From Draconibacterium orientale (lineage in GTDB: Bacteria > Bacteroidota > Bacteroidia > Bacteroidales > JAADGE01), in assembly GCA_020718265.1 (NCBI GenBank), contig DYSM01000172.1, positions 1 to 6,343 of the forward strand: a DNA stretch of 6,343 bases. Reading direction: 5' to 3'. Within the stretch, counting starts at the first letter, position 1, and every line of letters begins with the position of its first letter. The translations under genes were made by a program, and so were the position numbers. The notes below the pieces were generated by a model. The model was not told the DNA's origin, searched no databases, and worked only from the letters and a program-made list of their open reading frames with translations. This document shows, in pieces, positions 1 to 6,343 of the stretch.

Positions 1-927
1 GATGAAACCGAAACATTGACTTGTTCCGCAAAACCTGCGTGGCTCACATTTACCAAAGACGAATCCGCTAACACAGCAACACTCACAGGCACACCCGCCG
101 CAGGCGATGTCGGACAGCACACCGTTACAATGACACTTACGGAAGGCGCAAATACGGAAACTCAAACTTTTACAATCACAGTATCTCCGTTTTCAAACGT
201 ATCAAATATTTTGGATGAACCCTTCACAACATGCACACTTACAAATTGGCTGAATGTTTCCAAAACAAGTAACAAAAACTGGACATGCGGAACCGGATAC
301 GCATGGATAAACGGTTACGGAGCCGATGTCGCAAGCGATGATTGGTTAATCACACCGGCTTATAATTTGGACAATTATTTGAATGAAAAACTCAGTTTCA
401 CGGCTTGGACACAATATAACGATGCAGGCGTTGTAAACCCCGAAGTAAAACTCAAATATACAACAAATTACACTGGCGACCCGGCTACAACCACTTGGAC
501 AACACTCGCATACACCGCTCCGGCTGAAGACTCACAAACCGAAACCGCAAGCGGAAGCATCAATGTCTCTGCTATTGCAGGTACTGCTGTCCGTTTTGCA
601 TTCCATTACACGTCATCGGGTGTCGGCTCTTCGAGCAGCACATCTTGGCGCATTGATAATGTGGTACTCGCCGCCGAACAAATCGGAGCAACCAACGAAA
701 CGGAAAAAAATCGGTATCAAGTTATCCCTAATCCTGTCAATAACACGTTCTCTGTTTCGGGCGATTTGCACGGAACTTTGATAATTTACGACATCAACGG
801 AGCTGAATTACACCGCTCCACACTCGAAACTCAAAACGATGTGTCCTTCCTTAAAAAAGGATTTTACTTTGTAAAAATACAAACAAACGAAGGCAGCTCG
901 CAAACACTTCGATTCGTAAAAATGTAA
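1..927 (+). CDS. T9SS-sorted multidomain surface/secreted protein, 3' part (5' end outside window)
   Basis: The reading frame is open from base 1, so the gene starts upstream. The TTG at 16 is not a convincing start, because the Ig-like strand pattern already runs through it. Of the 308 visible residues, about 1-62 resemble a putative Ig (He_PIG-type) module (PAWLTF, then TLTGTPAAGDVGQHTVT, ending in TFTITVSPF). Residues about 69-226 resemble a choice-of-anchor-J/cleaved-adhesin module: LDEPF near its start, the hallmark DDWLITPAYNL, and RIDNVVLA at its end. Residues about 239-308 form a T9SS type A C-terminal sorting domain: PNP at 243-245, then IYDINGAEL, a GFYFVKI strand and the terminal FVKM. 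In that family the tail directs export across the outer membrane and is cut off, leaving the protein secreted or attached to the surface. The ligand or enzymatic role cannot be told, since any catalytic part would lie upstream. It is not functionally linked to the operon that follows. Confidence 0.9.
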   Translation, partial: DETETLTCSAKPAWLTFTKDESANTATLTGTPAAGDVGQHTVTMTLTEGANTETQTFTITVSPFSNVSNILDEPFTTCTLTNWLNVSKTSNKNWTCGTGYAWINGYGADVASDDWLITPAYNLDNYLNEKLSFTAWTQYNDAGVVNPEVKLKYTTNYTGDPATTTWTTLAYTAPAEDSQTETASGSINVSAIAGTAVRFAFHYTSSGVGSSSSTSWRIDNVVLAAEQIGATNETEKNRYQVIPNPVNNTFSVSGDLHGTLIIYDINGAELHRSTLETQNDVSFLKKGFYFVKIQTNEGSSQTLRFVKM

Positions 928-954
928 TCCCGAACAAAAAATCAAGCTCAAAAC

Positions 955-995
955 ATTAAATTTCAAAAAAAAATCAATTCTAATTTAATATTTTT
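955..995 (+). terminator. possible weak AT-only terminator of the T9SS protein gene
   Basis: ATTAAATT (955-962) is the exact reverse complement of AATTTAAT (982-989). The loop is 19 bases, and TATTTTT follows at 989-995. It lies 28 bases after the stop codon at 927, where a terminator would be expected. The stem has no G-C pairs and the region is very AT-rich, so chance pairing is quite possible. No better terminator candidate lies before the rimP promoter. Confidence 0.2.
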
Positions 996-1004
996 AACAA
1001 AGTC

Positions 1005-1035
1005 TTGATTTATAATACAAAATAACATATCTTTG
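1005..1035 (+). promoter_or_regulatory. Bacteroidota-type housekeeping promoter of rimP-nusA-infB
   Basis: TTG at 1005-1007 serves as the -33 element. After 20 bases comes TATCTTTG at 1028-1035, a full match to the Bacteroidota -7 consensus TAnnTTTG, followed by CAC. The spacing is within the usual range for the primary sigma factor of this phylum. Transcription should begin near 1040-1043, giving a leader of about 55 bases before the rimP ATG. It is the only full promoter match I found in the gaps between genes. Confidence 0.85.
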
Positions 1036-1057
1036 CACTCGAAATTGAAACACACGT

Positions 1058-1088
1058 GAGGGGGACTACAAAAGTCCCCCCTTTTATT
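1058..1088 (+). promoter_or_regulatory. terminator-like leader hairpin (candidate attenuator) before rimP
   Basis: GGGGGACT (1060-1067) pairs perfectly with AGTCCCCC (1073-1080) around the five-base loop ACAAA. Two further pairs (1058-1059 with 1082-1083) are possible if C1081 bulges out. The T-rich stretch CTTTTATT follows directly at 1081-1088. This is the form of an intrinsic terminator, but it lies about 18 bases downstream of the predicted transcription start and ends only 15 bases before the rimP ATG. It would therefore act in the 5' leader of the operon rather than after a gene. The T-run is interrupted by an A, which suggests partial termination. Alternatives are a transcript-stabilising 5' hairpin, a structure that modulates rimP translation, or a backstop terminator for readthrough from the upstream gene. 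The structure is plain; the attenuation role is inferred. Confidence 0.6.
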
Positions 1089-1095
1089 GTCGAAA

Positions 1096-1566
1096 ATGCA
1101 GAAAGAGCAAGTCATAGAGTCGGTTAAAGGCATCATTGAACAGTTAAATTCACAAATTAATGAGAATCAACTGTTTATTGTATCAATATCCGTAACGCCT
1201 GCGAACAAAATTACAATTTTAGCAGACACGCACAACGGTATAACCATACAAGAATGCGCCCAAATCAGCCGTGCTTTTCAAGACATTTACGACATAGAAA
1301 CATTGGATTACGAAATAGAGGTTTCATCGCCTGGACTCGGTAATCCGTTGATTGTAAAAGAACAATACATCAAAAATATCGGAAGAGAACTCAAAATTGA
1401 TACAAACGACAGCAAACGCTTCAAAGGCATACTGAAAAGCGTTTCCGACACTGATATTGAGATAGAATCGACGGTAAAAAAGAAGAAAAAAGATGATTTA
1501 CCCGAAAATCCTCAAAAAATTAATACAGAACAAATTAAATCGGCGAAAGTCGTGATAAATTTTTAA
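1096..1566 (+). CDS. rimP: ribosome maturation factor RimP
   Basis: RimP binds the 30S subunit in the cytoplasm and is needed for its efficient maturation. The 156-residue product has the family's two-domain layout: an N-terminal alpha/beta domain (about 1-85) that ends in the signature YEIEVSSPGLGNPL (72-85; family form EVSSPGLDRPL), and a C-terminal SH3-like domain (about 88-156) with a lysine-rich loop KKKKKDD near 128-134. The length is normal. I chose ATG 1096 over the in-frame TTG at 1087. ATG gives a usual RimP N terminus (MQKEQVIESV), whereas the TTG lies inside the T-rich run after the leader hairpin. No Shine-Dalgarno motif is present; GTCGAAA precedes the ATG. It is first in the operon, 17 bases ahead of nusA. 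Overall similarity to well-known RimPs is modest, but the signature and the neighbours make the call firm. Confidence 0.93.
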   Translation: MQKEQVIESVKGIIEQLNSQINENQLFIVSISVTPANKITILADTHNGITIQECAQISRAFQDIYDIETLDYEIEVSSPGLGNPLIVKEQYIKNIGRELKIDTNDSKRFKGILKSVSDTDIEIESTVKKKKKDDLPENPQKINTEQIKSAKVVINF

Positions 1567-1583
1567 TACACAATACCGCACCA

Positions 1584-2828
1584 ATGGAGAATGTAAACCT
1601 GATAGACACGTTTGCAGATTTTAAAGAGCATAAAAATATAGACCGCCCCACCATGATGGGCGTTCTCGAAGATGTTTTTCGAAGCATGTTGGTAAAACAT
1701 TATGGCTCTGACGAAAACTACGATATTATTATCAATATAGATAAAGGCGACTTTGAAATCTGGCGTAACAGAATCGTTGTGGACGATGACGAACTCGAAA
1801 ATGAGAATACCGAAATTTCACTGTCCGAAGCCCGAAAATTTGACCAAGACTACGAAGTCGGCGAAGAATTTGCTGACGAAGTGAAGATGGAAAGTTTCGG
1901 GCGACGCATGGTATTGTCAATTCGTCAAAATCTGACATCCAGAATTTTACAACTCGAACGCGAACATGTTTTCAACAAATATCAAGAGAAAATCGGAACA
2001 ATAATTTCAGGTGAAGTCTATCAAATTTGGAAAAAAGAAATGCTCGTGCTCGACGAAGAAGGCAACGAACTCATAATGCCCAAAACAGAACAAATTCCGA
2101 GCGATTTTTACCGAAAAGGAGACACGTGCCGCGCCGCGATTCTGCGCGTGGACATGCGAAACAATACACCTTTAGTCATTATTTCGCGTACTGCTCCGGT
2201 GTTTCTCGAACGCCTTTTTGAATTGGAAGTGCCTGAAATTTTTGACGGACTCATCACCATAAAAAATATTGTTCGCAACGCCGGCGAACGTGCAAAAGTC
2301 GCCGTAGAATCCTACGACGACCGCATCGACCCTGTCGGCGCGTGCGTCGGCGTAAAAGGTTCGCGCATACACGGCATTGTACGTGAATTGCGTAATGAAA
2401 ATATCGACGTCATCAATTACTCCACAAACACAAAACTCTTCATACAACGCGCTCTAAGCCCGGCAAAAATTAACTCTGTTAAAATTGACGAAGCAAACAA
2501 ACGCGCCGATGTTTATCTCGACCCCGAAGAAGTTTCAAAAGCAATCGGAAAAAACGGCTCGAATATCAAACTCGCAGGACGTTTAACAGGCTATGAGATA
2601 GATGTTTACAGAGATATGGAAGAAGAATTGGAAGAAGATGTTGCTTTGCAGGATTTCTCCGATGAAATTGACCAATGGGTCATTGATGCGTTCCTTTCAA
2701 TTGGTTGTGATACAGCCAAAAGCGTACTCGCAATCTCCCGTTCGGAACTCATCCGCAGAACAGACTTGGAAGAAGAAACCGTGGACGAAGTTTTGGACAT
2801 CTTATCGCACGAATTTGAACAAGCATAA
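1584..2828 (+). CDS. nusA: transcription termination/antitermination factor NusA
   Basis: NusA binds RNA polymerase and nascent RNA, and governs pausing, hairpin-dependent termination and antitermination. The 414 residues show the standard order: an N-terminal polymerase-binding domain (about 1-130), an S1 domain (about 138-200), the linker signature SRTAPVFLERLFELEVPEI (201-219), KH1 (about 230-295, with RIDPVGACVGVKGSRI at 247-262) and KH2 (about 300-345, with AIGKNGSNIKLA at 320-331). The last part (about 350-414) is an acidic stretch followed by a helix-hairpin-helix-like segment (SIGCDTAKSVLAISRSELIRR begins at 372). It is shorter than E. coli NusA (495 residues, two acidic repeats) and longer than B. 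subtilis NusA (371 residues, none), as is usual in Bacteroidota. Both KH glycine loops are intact. The ATG at 1584 starts 17 bases after rimP, with no Shine-Dalgarno motif. It is very probably cotranscribed with rimP and infB. Confidence 0.98.
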   Translation: MENVNLIDTFADFKEHKNIDRPTMMGVLEDVFRSMLVKHYGSDENYDIIINIDKGDFEIWRNRIVVDDDELENENTEISLSEARKFDQDYEVGEEFADEVKMESFGRRMVLSIRQNLTSRILQLEREHVFNKYQEKIGTIISGEVYQIWKKEMLVLDEEGNELIMPKTEQIPSDFYRKGDTCRAAILRVDMRNNTPLVIISRTAPVFLERLFELEVPEIFDGLITIKNIVRNAGERAKVAVESYDDRIDPVGACVGVKGSRIHGIVRELRNENIDVINYSTNTKLFIQRALSPAKINSVKIDEANKRADVYLDPEEVSKAIGKNGSNIKLAGRLTGYEIDVYRDMEEELEEDVALQDFSDEIDQWVIDAFLSIGCDTAKSVLAISRSELIRRTDLEEETVDEVLDILSHEFEQA

Positions 2829-2895
2829 CCCATACGAAAACGAAAACCACATAAACAATCACGAAAAATTCGCAGATTAATTCTGAAAAAAAATT

Positions 2896-5800
2896 ATGGC
2901 TGTAGATAAAGAAAAACGTTTAAGTCAAATAGCACGCGAACTGAATGTCGGCATTCAGCACCTCGTTGATTTCTTGGAAAAAAAGGGACATTCTGTTGTA
3001 AACCACCCCAATACCAAGATTTCAGTAGCGAGTTACGCCCTTTTGCTCGGACAATTCAGCTCTGACAAATCCGTAAAGGCAGAACTGGAAGAGACGCGCA
3101 AAAAGTATCAGACCTTAGACAAAAAACGCGAACCACGTAAAGCCGACGGCACATCAAGAACAGAGGACGATGATGAAGACGATGAAGAAGAAACCGTCAA
3201 TATTCGTGTTATCAGTGAAACAAAAACACCAAAAGAAGATTTTTCTACACACAAAGAAGAAAAATCGGGCTTGAAAATTTTGGGCAAAATTGACCTAAAT
3301 CCGCCCTCAAAAGTTGAAGTTGTCAAAGAAGAAACAACCGAAATAATTGAGCATACGGACGAACAAAAACATTCCGAATCCGAAAACCACAGCTCAAATT
3401 TGACCACAGAATCTATTGAAGAATATCACGGCGAGACAGAAACAGAATTTGTCGATGACCATAAAAACGAAGAAGTTTCGGACGGCAACAATAACGGAGA
3501 TGACAACGAAAACAACATCAATATAGATGAGGATGTGGATGATTATGAGGATGATAATTATGAAGACGAAAGTCGGGATAATATCCAAGATGACGTTGCA
3601 GTAAATGAGCGTTCGGAAGAATCAGACTTACAAAATCAAACTACACACACCAAAACAGAAACAGTCATAGAAAATCCGGAAGTTACCACCGCAGAAACCG
3701 GCGGAAAAATAGTTACAACAGAAGAGCAAGCGTTGAGAATTTTAGGTAAGATTGACCTTGCTGCACTGAATCAAAAAGTGCGCCCCGAACGCAAAAAAAC
3801 ATCCGCCGAACGCAGAAAAGAACGAGAATCTCGTGAAAAAGCATCGAAAGATGCCATTGAGCGCGCAAAATTGAATCGTAAAAACGAAGAAGACGCACGC
3901 ACAATTGTAAAAACAGACAACGTTGTAAAAACAGACAACGTTGTTAAAACAGATGACCCTTTAAAGCAAGAACAAAATACAGACCCGAATTTCATCAAAA
4001 CACAATTTGAGCGACTTGCAGGTCCTGTTATTTTGGGCAAAATAGAACTGAAACCGGAAATAAAACCAGATAAAGACAAAAAACGGGCTGACAAGAAACG
4101 AGACAGAAAACGGACACGCATTCGTAAACCGCTTGTACAAAGTGGCACAGATGCTCCAAAATCTGATAAAACTTTAGAAAAAAATAAAGAAAAAACGGTA
4201 AAACCGGTTGTAAAAAAGGAACTTATCAAAAAAGCTCCTGTCGAAAAACGCCCGGTAAAAGTTGAAGTTGATGGCGAAGATGTAAATGCACAAGTCAAAG
4301 AAACACTTGCACGTTTAACAACCAAAGGCAAGAAAAAAGCCGTAAAACACCGTCGCGAGAAACGAAAAGACATCCGCAAAAAAATGGCTGATGAAGCCGA
4401 ATTGCAAGAACTCGAAGAAAGCAAACTTCGTGTTACAGAGTTTGTTACAGCAAACGAACTCGCCACAATGATGGATGTTTCCGTAAACGAAATTATCGCA
4501 ACATGCTTCGACCTCGGCAAAATGGTTACCATAAATTCACGAATGGACGCCGAATTAATTTCATTCATTGCTGATGAATACGGTTTTGAAGTCGAATTTA
4601 TATCCGCTGCCGACACACAAATCATGGAAGAAATTCAGGATTTGGAAGAAGATTTATTGCCCCGCGCGCCAATCGTAACCGTCATGGGACACGTTGACCA
4701 CGGTAAAACCTCACTGCTCGACTACATCCGTCACACCAACGTTATGGCGGGAGAAGCCGGCGGTATCACGCAGCACATCGGCGCATACAGCGTTATGTTG
4801 AACAACCAACGCATTACGTTCCTAGACACTCCCGGACACGAGGCGTTTACCGCCATGCGTGCGCGCGGCGCAAAAGTTACCGACGTTGCAATCATCATTG
4901 TAGCAGCCGACGACAGCATTATGCCGCAGACAGATGAAGCTATAAACCACGCGAAAGCAGCAGGTGTAAGCATCATTTTTGCAATAAACAAAATTGACAA
5001 ACCCGGCGCAAACCCGGAAAAAATAAAAGAAGCCTTAGCAGCTCGAAATCTGCTTGTTGAAGAATGGGGCGGAACATACCAATCCGTTGATATTTCGGCA
5101 AAAAAAGGTTTAAATATTGATAAACTTTTAACCGAAGTTTTGCTTGCCGCAGAAGTTTTGGAACTTAAAGCGAATCCGAATCGTGCCGCAAAAGGCTCTG
5201 TCATAGAAGCTTCGCTCGATAGAGGACGCGGTTATGTTTCGACCTTGCTTGTGCAAAACGGAACCTTGAAAGTAGGCGATGTCATTCTGGCAGGTGCACA
5301 CTCCGGAAAGGTAAAAGCCATGTTCAACGAGAAAAACGAACGCATTGCCGAAGCCGAACCCTCAATGCCGGTATTAGTACTCGGATTAGACGGCGCACCG
5401 CAAGCAGGCGATTTGTTCCATGTGATGGAAAGCGAAAAAGATGCACGCGATATTGCAATGAAAAACAAGCGTTTACAACGCGAACAAACTTTGCGCGCGC
5501 ACAAACACATCACGCTTGACGAAATCGGACGACGACTCAAACTCGGAAACTTCCAACGCCTGAACGTAATCATCAAAGGCGACGTTATCGGTTCGGTAGA
5601 AGCAATTGCGGATTCACTCATCAAACTTTCAACCGAAGAAATCGAATTGTACGTGATACACAAAGGTGTAGGACAAATTTCCGAAGCCGATGTTATGCTT
5701 GCAACAGCATCCGATGCAATTATCGTAGGTTTCCAAGTACGACCATCGACTGCCGCACGCAAACTTGCGGAGGCAGAGGAAATTGACATTCGACTTTACT

Positions 5801-6168
5801 CCGTGATTTACAATGCGATAGAGGAAGTTAAAGCAGCCATGGAAGGTATGCTTTCACCCGAAATCCGAGAAGAAATTGTATCAACGGTTGAAATTCGTAC
5901 GGTGTTTAACATCACCAAAGTCGGAAATATTGCAGGTTGCTACGTGTTGGACGGAAAAATTAGCAGAGATGATAAAGTTCGAGTTATTCGAGACGGTATT
6001 GTAATGCACACCAGCAGATTAGCCTCTCTGAAACGTTTCAAAGACGACGTAAAAGATGTAAACAGAGGCTACGAATGCGGCTTGAATATTCACGGATTTG
6101 ACGACATTAAGCCCGGCGATATTGTTGAATCATTCAAGGAAGTTGAATTTGCGAAGAAATTAGAATAA
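2896..6168 (+). CDS. infB: translation initiation factor IF-2
   Basis: IF-2 is the GTPase that brings fMet-tRNA to the 30S subunit and promotes joining of the 50S subunit. Of the 1090 residues, about 1-60 form an N-terminal IF2_N-like module (ARELNVGIQHLVDFLEKKG). Residues 61-500 are a long low-complexity charged linker, and 511-569 a second IF2_N module. The G domain (about 592-750) has every GTP-binding motif: G1 GHVDHGKT (598-605), G2 GGITQHIG (622-629), G3 DTPGH (644-648, catalytic His 648), G4 NKID (698-701) and G5 SAKKG (734-738). Domain II starts near VIEASLDRGRG (769), domain III carries LNVIIKGDVIGSVEAI (889-904), and the C-terminal fMet-tRNA-binding domain (about 1000-1090) contains GYECG with Cys 1061. 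E. coli IF-2 has 890 residues; the extra length is in the linker. The ATG at 2896 follows the A-rich run GAAAAAAAATT, as is common in this phylum. The 67-base gap after nusA shows no terminator or promoter. Confidence 0.98.
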   Translation: MAVDKEKRLSQIARELNVGIQHLVDFLEKKGHSVVNHPNTKISVASYALLLGQFSSDKSVKAELEETRKKYQTLDKKREPRKADGTSRTEDDDEDDEEETVNIRVISETKTPKEDFSTHKEEKSGLKILGKIDLNPPSKVEVVKEETTEIIEHTDEQKHSESENHSSNLTTESIEEYHGETETEFVDDHKNEEVSDGNNNGDDNENNINIDEDVDDYEDDNYEDESRDNIQDDVAVNERSEESDLQNQTTHTKTETVIENPEVTTAETGGKIVTTEEQALRILGKIDLAALNQKVRPERKKTSAERRKERESREKASKDAIERAKLNRKNEEDARTIVKTDNVVKTDNVVKTDDPLKQEQNTDPNFIKTQFERLAGPVILGKIELKPEIKPDKDKKRADKKRDRKRTRIRKPLVQSGTDAPKSDKTLEKNKEKTVKPVVKKELIKKAPVEKRPVKVEVDGEDVNAQVKETLARLTTKGKKKAVKHRREKRKDIRKKMADEAELQELEESKLRVTEFVTANELATMMDVSVNEIIATCFDLGKMVTINSRMDAELISFIADEYGFEVEFISAADTQIMEEIQDLEEDLLPRAPIVTVMGHVDHGKTSLLDYIRHTNVMAGEAGGITQHIGAYSVMLNNQRITFLDTPGHEAFTAMRARGAKVTDVAIIIVAADDSIMPQTDEAINHAKAAGVSIIFAINKIDKPGANPEKIKEALAARNLLVEEWGGTYQSVDISAKKGLNIDKLLTEVLLAAEVLELKANPNRAAKGSVIEASLDRGRGYVSTLLVQNGTLKVGDVILAGAHSGKVKAMFNEKNERIAEAEPSMPVLVLGLDGAPQAGDLFHVMESEKDARDIAMKNKRLQREQTLRAHKHITLDEIGRRLKLGNFQRLNVIIKGDVIGSVEAIADSLIKLSTEEIELYVIHKGVGQISEADVMLATASDAIIVGFQVRPSTAARKLAEAEEIDIRLYSVIYNAIEEVKAAMEGMLSPEIREEIVSTVEIRTVFNITKVGNIAGCYVLDGKISRDDKVRVIRDGIVMHTSRLASLKRFKDDVKDVNRGYECGLNIHGFDDIKPGDIVESFKEVEFAKKLE
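3277..4050 (+). repeat. three dispersed ILGKI(D/E)L motifs in the IF-2 linker
   Basis: The seven-residue motif ILGKIDL is encoded at 3277-3297 (residues 128-134) and 3739-3759 (282-288), and as ILGKIEL at 4030-4050 (379-385). The copies use different codons, for example TTGGGC and TTAGGT for Leu-Gly, so they are conserved as peptide rather than as recent DNA duplication. The second copy runs into ALNQKVRPERKK, which resembles the GKIDL-containing segment I recall from other Bacteroidota IF-2 proteins. Everything around the motifs is poorly ordered, charged sequence, so they stand out as possible short binding elements. Their function is unknown. Confidence 0.8.
3907..3954 (+). repeat. 18-bp in-frame tandem repeat within infB
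   Basis: GTAAAAACAGACAACGTT occurs twice without any difference (3907-3924 and 3925-3942). A partial third unit follows (3943-3954, 12 bases, two mismatches). It encodes VKTDNV-VKTDNV-VKTD at residues 338-353 of the IF-2 linker. The unit is a multiple of three, so changes in copy number would keep the frame. The exact identity of the two units suggests a recent slippage duplication. Confidence 0.9.
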
Positions 6169-6191
6169 CAGTTTTTTAAATAAAAAAGAAT

Positions 6192-6228
6192 ACCCCAAGG
6201 TTTGCAAAAACGTTGGGGTTATTTTTTT
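6192..6228 (+). terminator. intrinsic terminator of the rimP-nusA-infB operon
   Basis: ACCCCAA (6192-6198) pairs with TTGGGGT (6213-6219). After a single G-G mismatch (6199/6212) the stem continues with GTTT (6200-6203) pairing with AAAC (6208-6211), closed by a GCAA tetraloop of the GNRA class (6204-6207). TATTTTTTT follows at 6220-6228. It lies 24 bases after the infB stop codon. The stem, stable loop and seven-T run make a convincing Rho-independent terminator, so the operon most likely ends with infB. Confidence 0.9.
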
Positions 6229-6343
6229 AAACCGATTTAAAAAGATAGTTTTCAACGGAACTTAATACAGTATTTCATTCTGTATCAATAAGCTGAATTC
6301 AAGTCGCTAATGCAACTTTTTTACCGGCTGAATTACAAATATT
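6229..6343. other. non-coding flank after the operon; no gene recognised
   Basis: These 115 AT-rich bases hold no reading frame I can support and no full TAnnTTTG promoter on either strand. The only structure seen is a short inverted repeat, ATACAG (6265-6270) and CTGTAT (6280-6285), separated by nine bases with no clear T-run after it. The next gene lies beyond the window. Confidence 0.5.

Noticed and set aside
939..1011. Inverted repeat AAATCAAG (939-946) / CTTGATTT (1004-1011), the right arm covering the -33 element
   Set aside because: An 8-bp match with 57 bases between the arms is not rare in such AT-rich DNA. Nothing else suggests an operator or a looping site.
1051..1095. A metY-like initiator tRNA in front of rimP, as in enterobacteria
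   Set aside because: The leader is only about 55 bases and shows a single hairpin with no cloverleaf or T-loop sequence.
1087..1098. TTG at 1087 as the rimP start
   Set aside because: It lies in the T-rich run directly after the leader hairpin and would add only three residues. The ATG at 1096 gives the expected N terminus.
2862..2885. Small hairpins in the nusA-infB gap (CGAA/TTCG and CAGA/TCTG)
   Set aside because: Four-base stems without a T-run are too weak to be a terminator. The gap is simply the A-rich leader of infB.
3771..4625. A 284-codon open frame on the minus strand, rich in Ser and Phe
   Set aside because: It lies fully opposite infB and follows from the Lys/Glu-rich linker (AAA and GAA read as TTT and TTC). 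No promoter or recognisable domain supports it, and its composition is that of a complement shadow.
4731..5789. Two further minus-strand open frames (157 and 185 codons) opposite the IF-2 G domain and domains II-III
   Set aside because: The + strand here encodes highly conserved IF-2 domains with all motifs intact. The antisense translations show no family features.
6265..6285. ATACAG/CTGTAT inverted repeat after the operon
   Set aside because: A 6-bp stem with a nine-base loop and no T-run is within chance expectation, and a strong terminator already lies upstream.
6336..6343. CAAATATT at the window edge as a minus-strand -7 promoter element
   Set aside because: It misses one fixed base of the reverse-complement consensus CAAAnnTA. 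Its -33 partner would lie outside the window, and no minus-strand gene follows.

Overview
The window comes from a member of the Bacteroidota, most likely Bacteroidales-like. Three things point there: a protein ending in a type IX secretion (T9SS) C-terminal sorting domain, a textbook Bacteroidota promoter (TTG, 20 bases, TATCTTTG), and start codons preceded by A-rich sequence with no Shine-Dalgarno motif. The IF-2 N-terminal region, with its ILGKIDL motifs, also fits that phylum. I cannot name a genus. The DNA is moderately AT-rich and all genes lie on the + strand.

Layout. Bases 1-927 hold the 3' part of a secreted or surface protein: an Ig-like module, a choice-of-anchor-J/cleaved-adhesin-like module and a T9SS type A sorting domain. 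A 168-base AT-rich gap follows. It contains the promoter (1005-1035) and, just after the predicted transcription start, a GC-rich hairpin followed by a T-rich run (1058-1088) that looks like an attenuator. Then come rimP (1096-1566), nusA (1584-2828) and infB (2896-6168), with gaps of 17 and 67 bases, reading as one operon. A strong intrinsic terminator (6192-6228) closes it. The last 115 bases show no gene.

How the genes work together. RimP matures the 30S subunit, NusA controls pausing, termination and antitermination of RNA polymerase, and IF-2 brings initiator tRNA to the 30S subunit and promotes subunit joining. This is the widely conserved rimP-nusA-infB cluster in a compact form: no ylxR or ylxQ lies between nusA and infB, no metY-like tRNA lies in front, and rbfA does not follow directly. 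The T9SS protein belongs to a separate transcription unit.

Most of the window is ordinary core-gene territory, and I see no undescribed defence, mobile or biosynthetic system. The item most worth testing is the leader hairpin: a terminator-like structure in front of an operon that encodes NusA suggests feedback attenuation. Smaller points are the charge-segregated, repeat-containing IF-2 linker and a possible internal start in infB.
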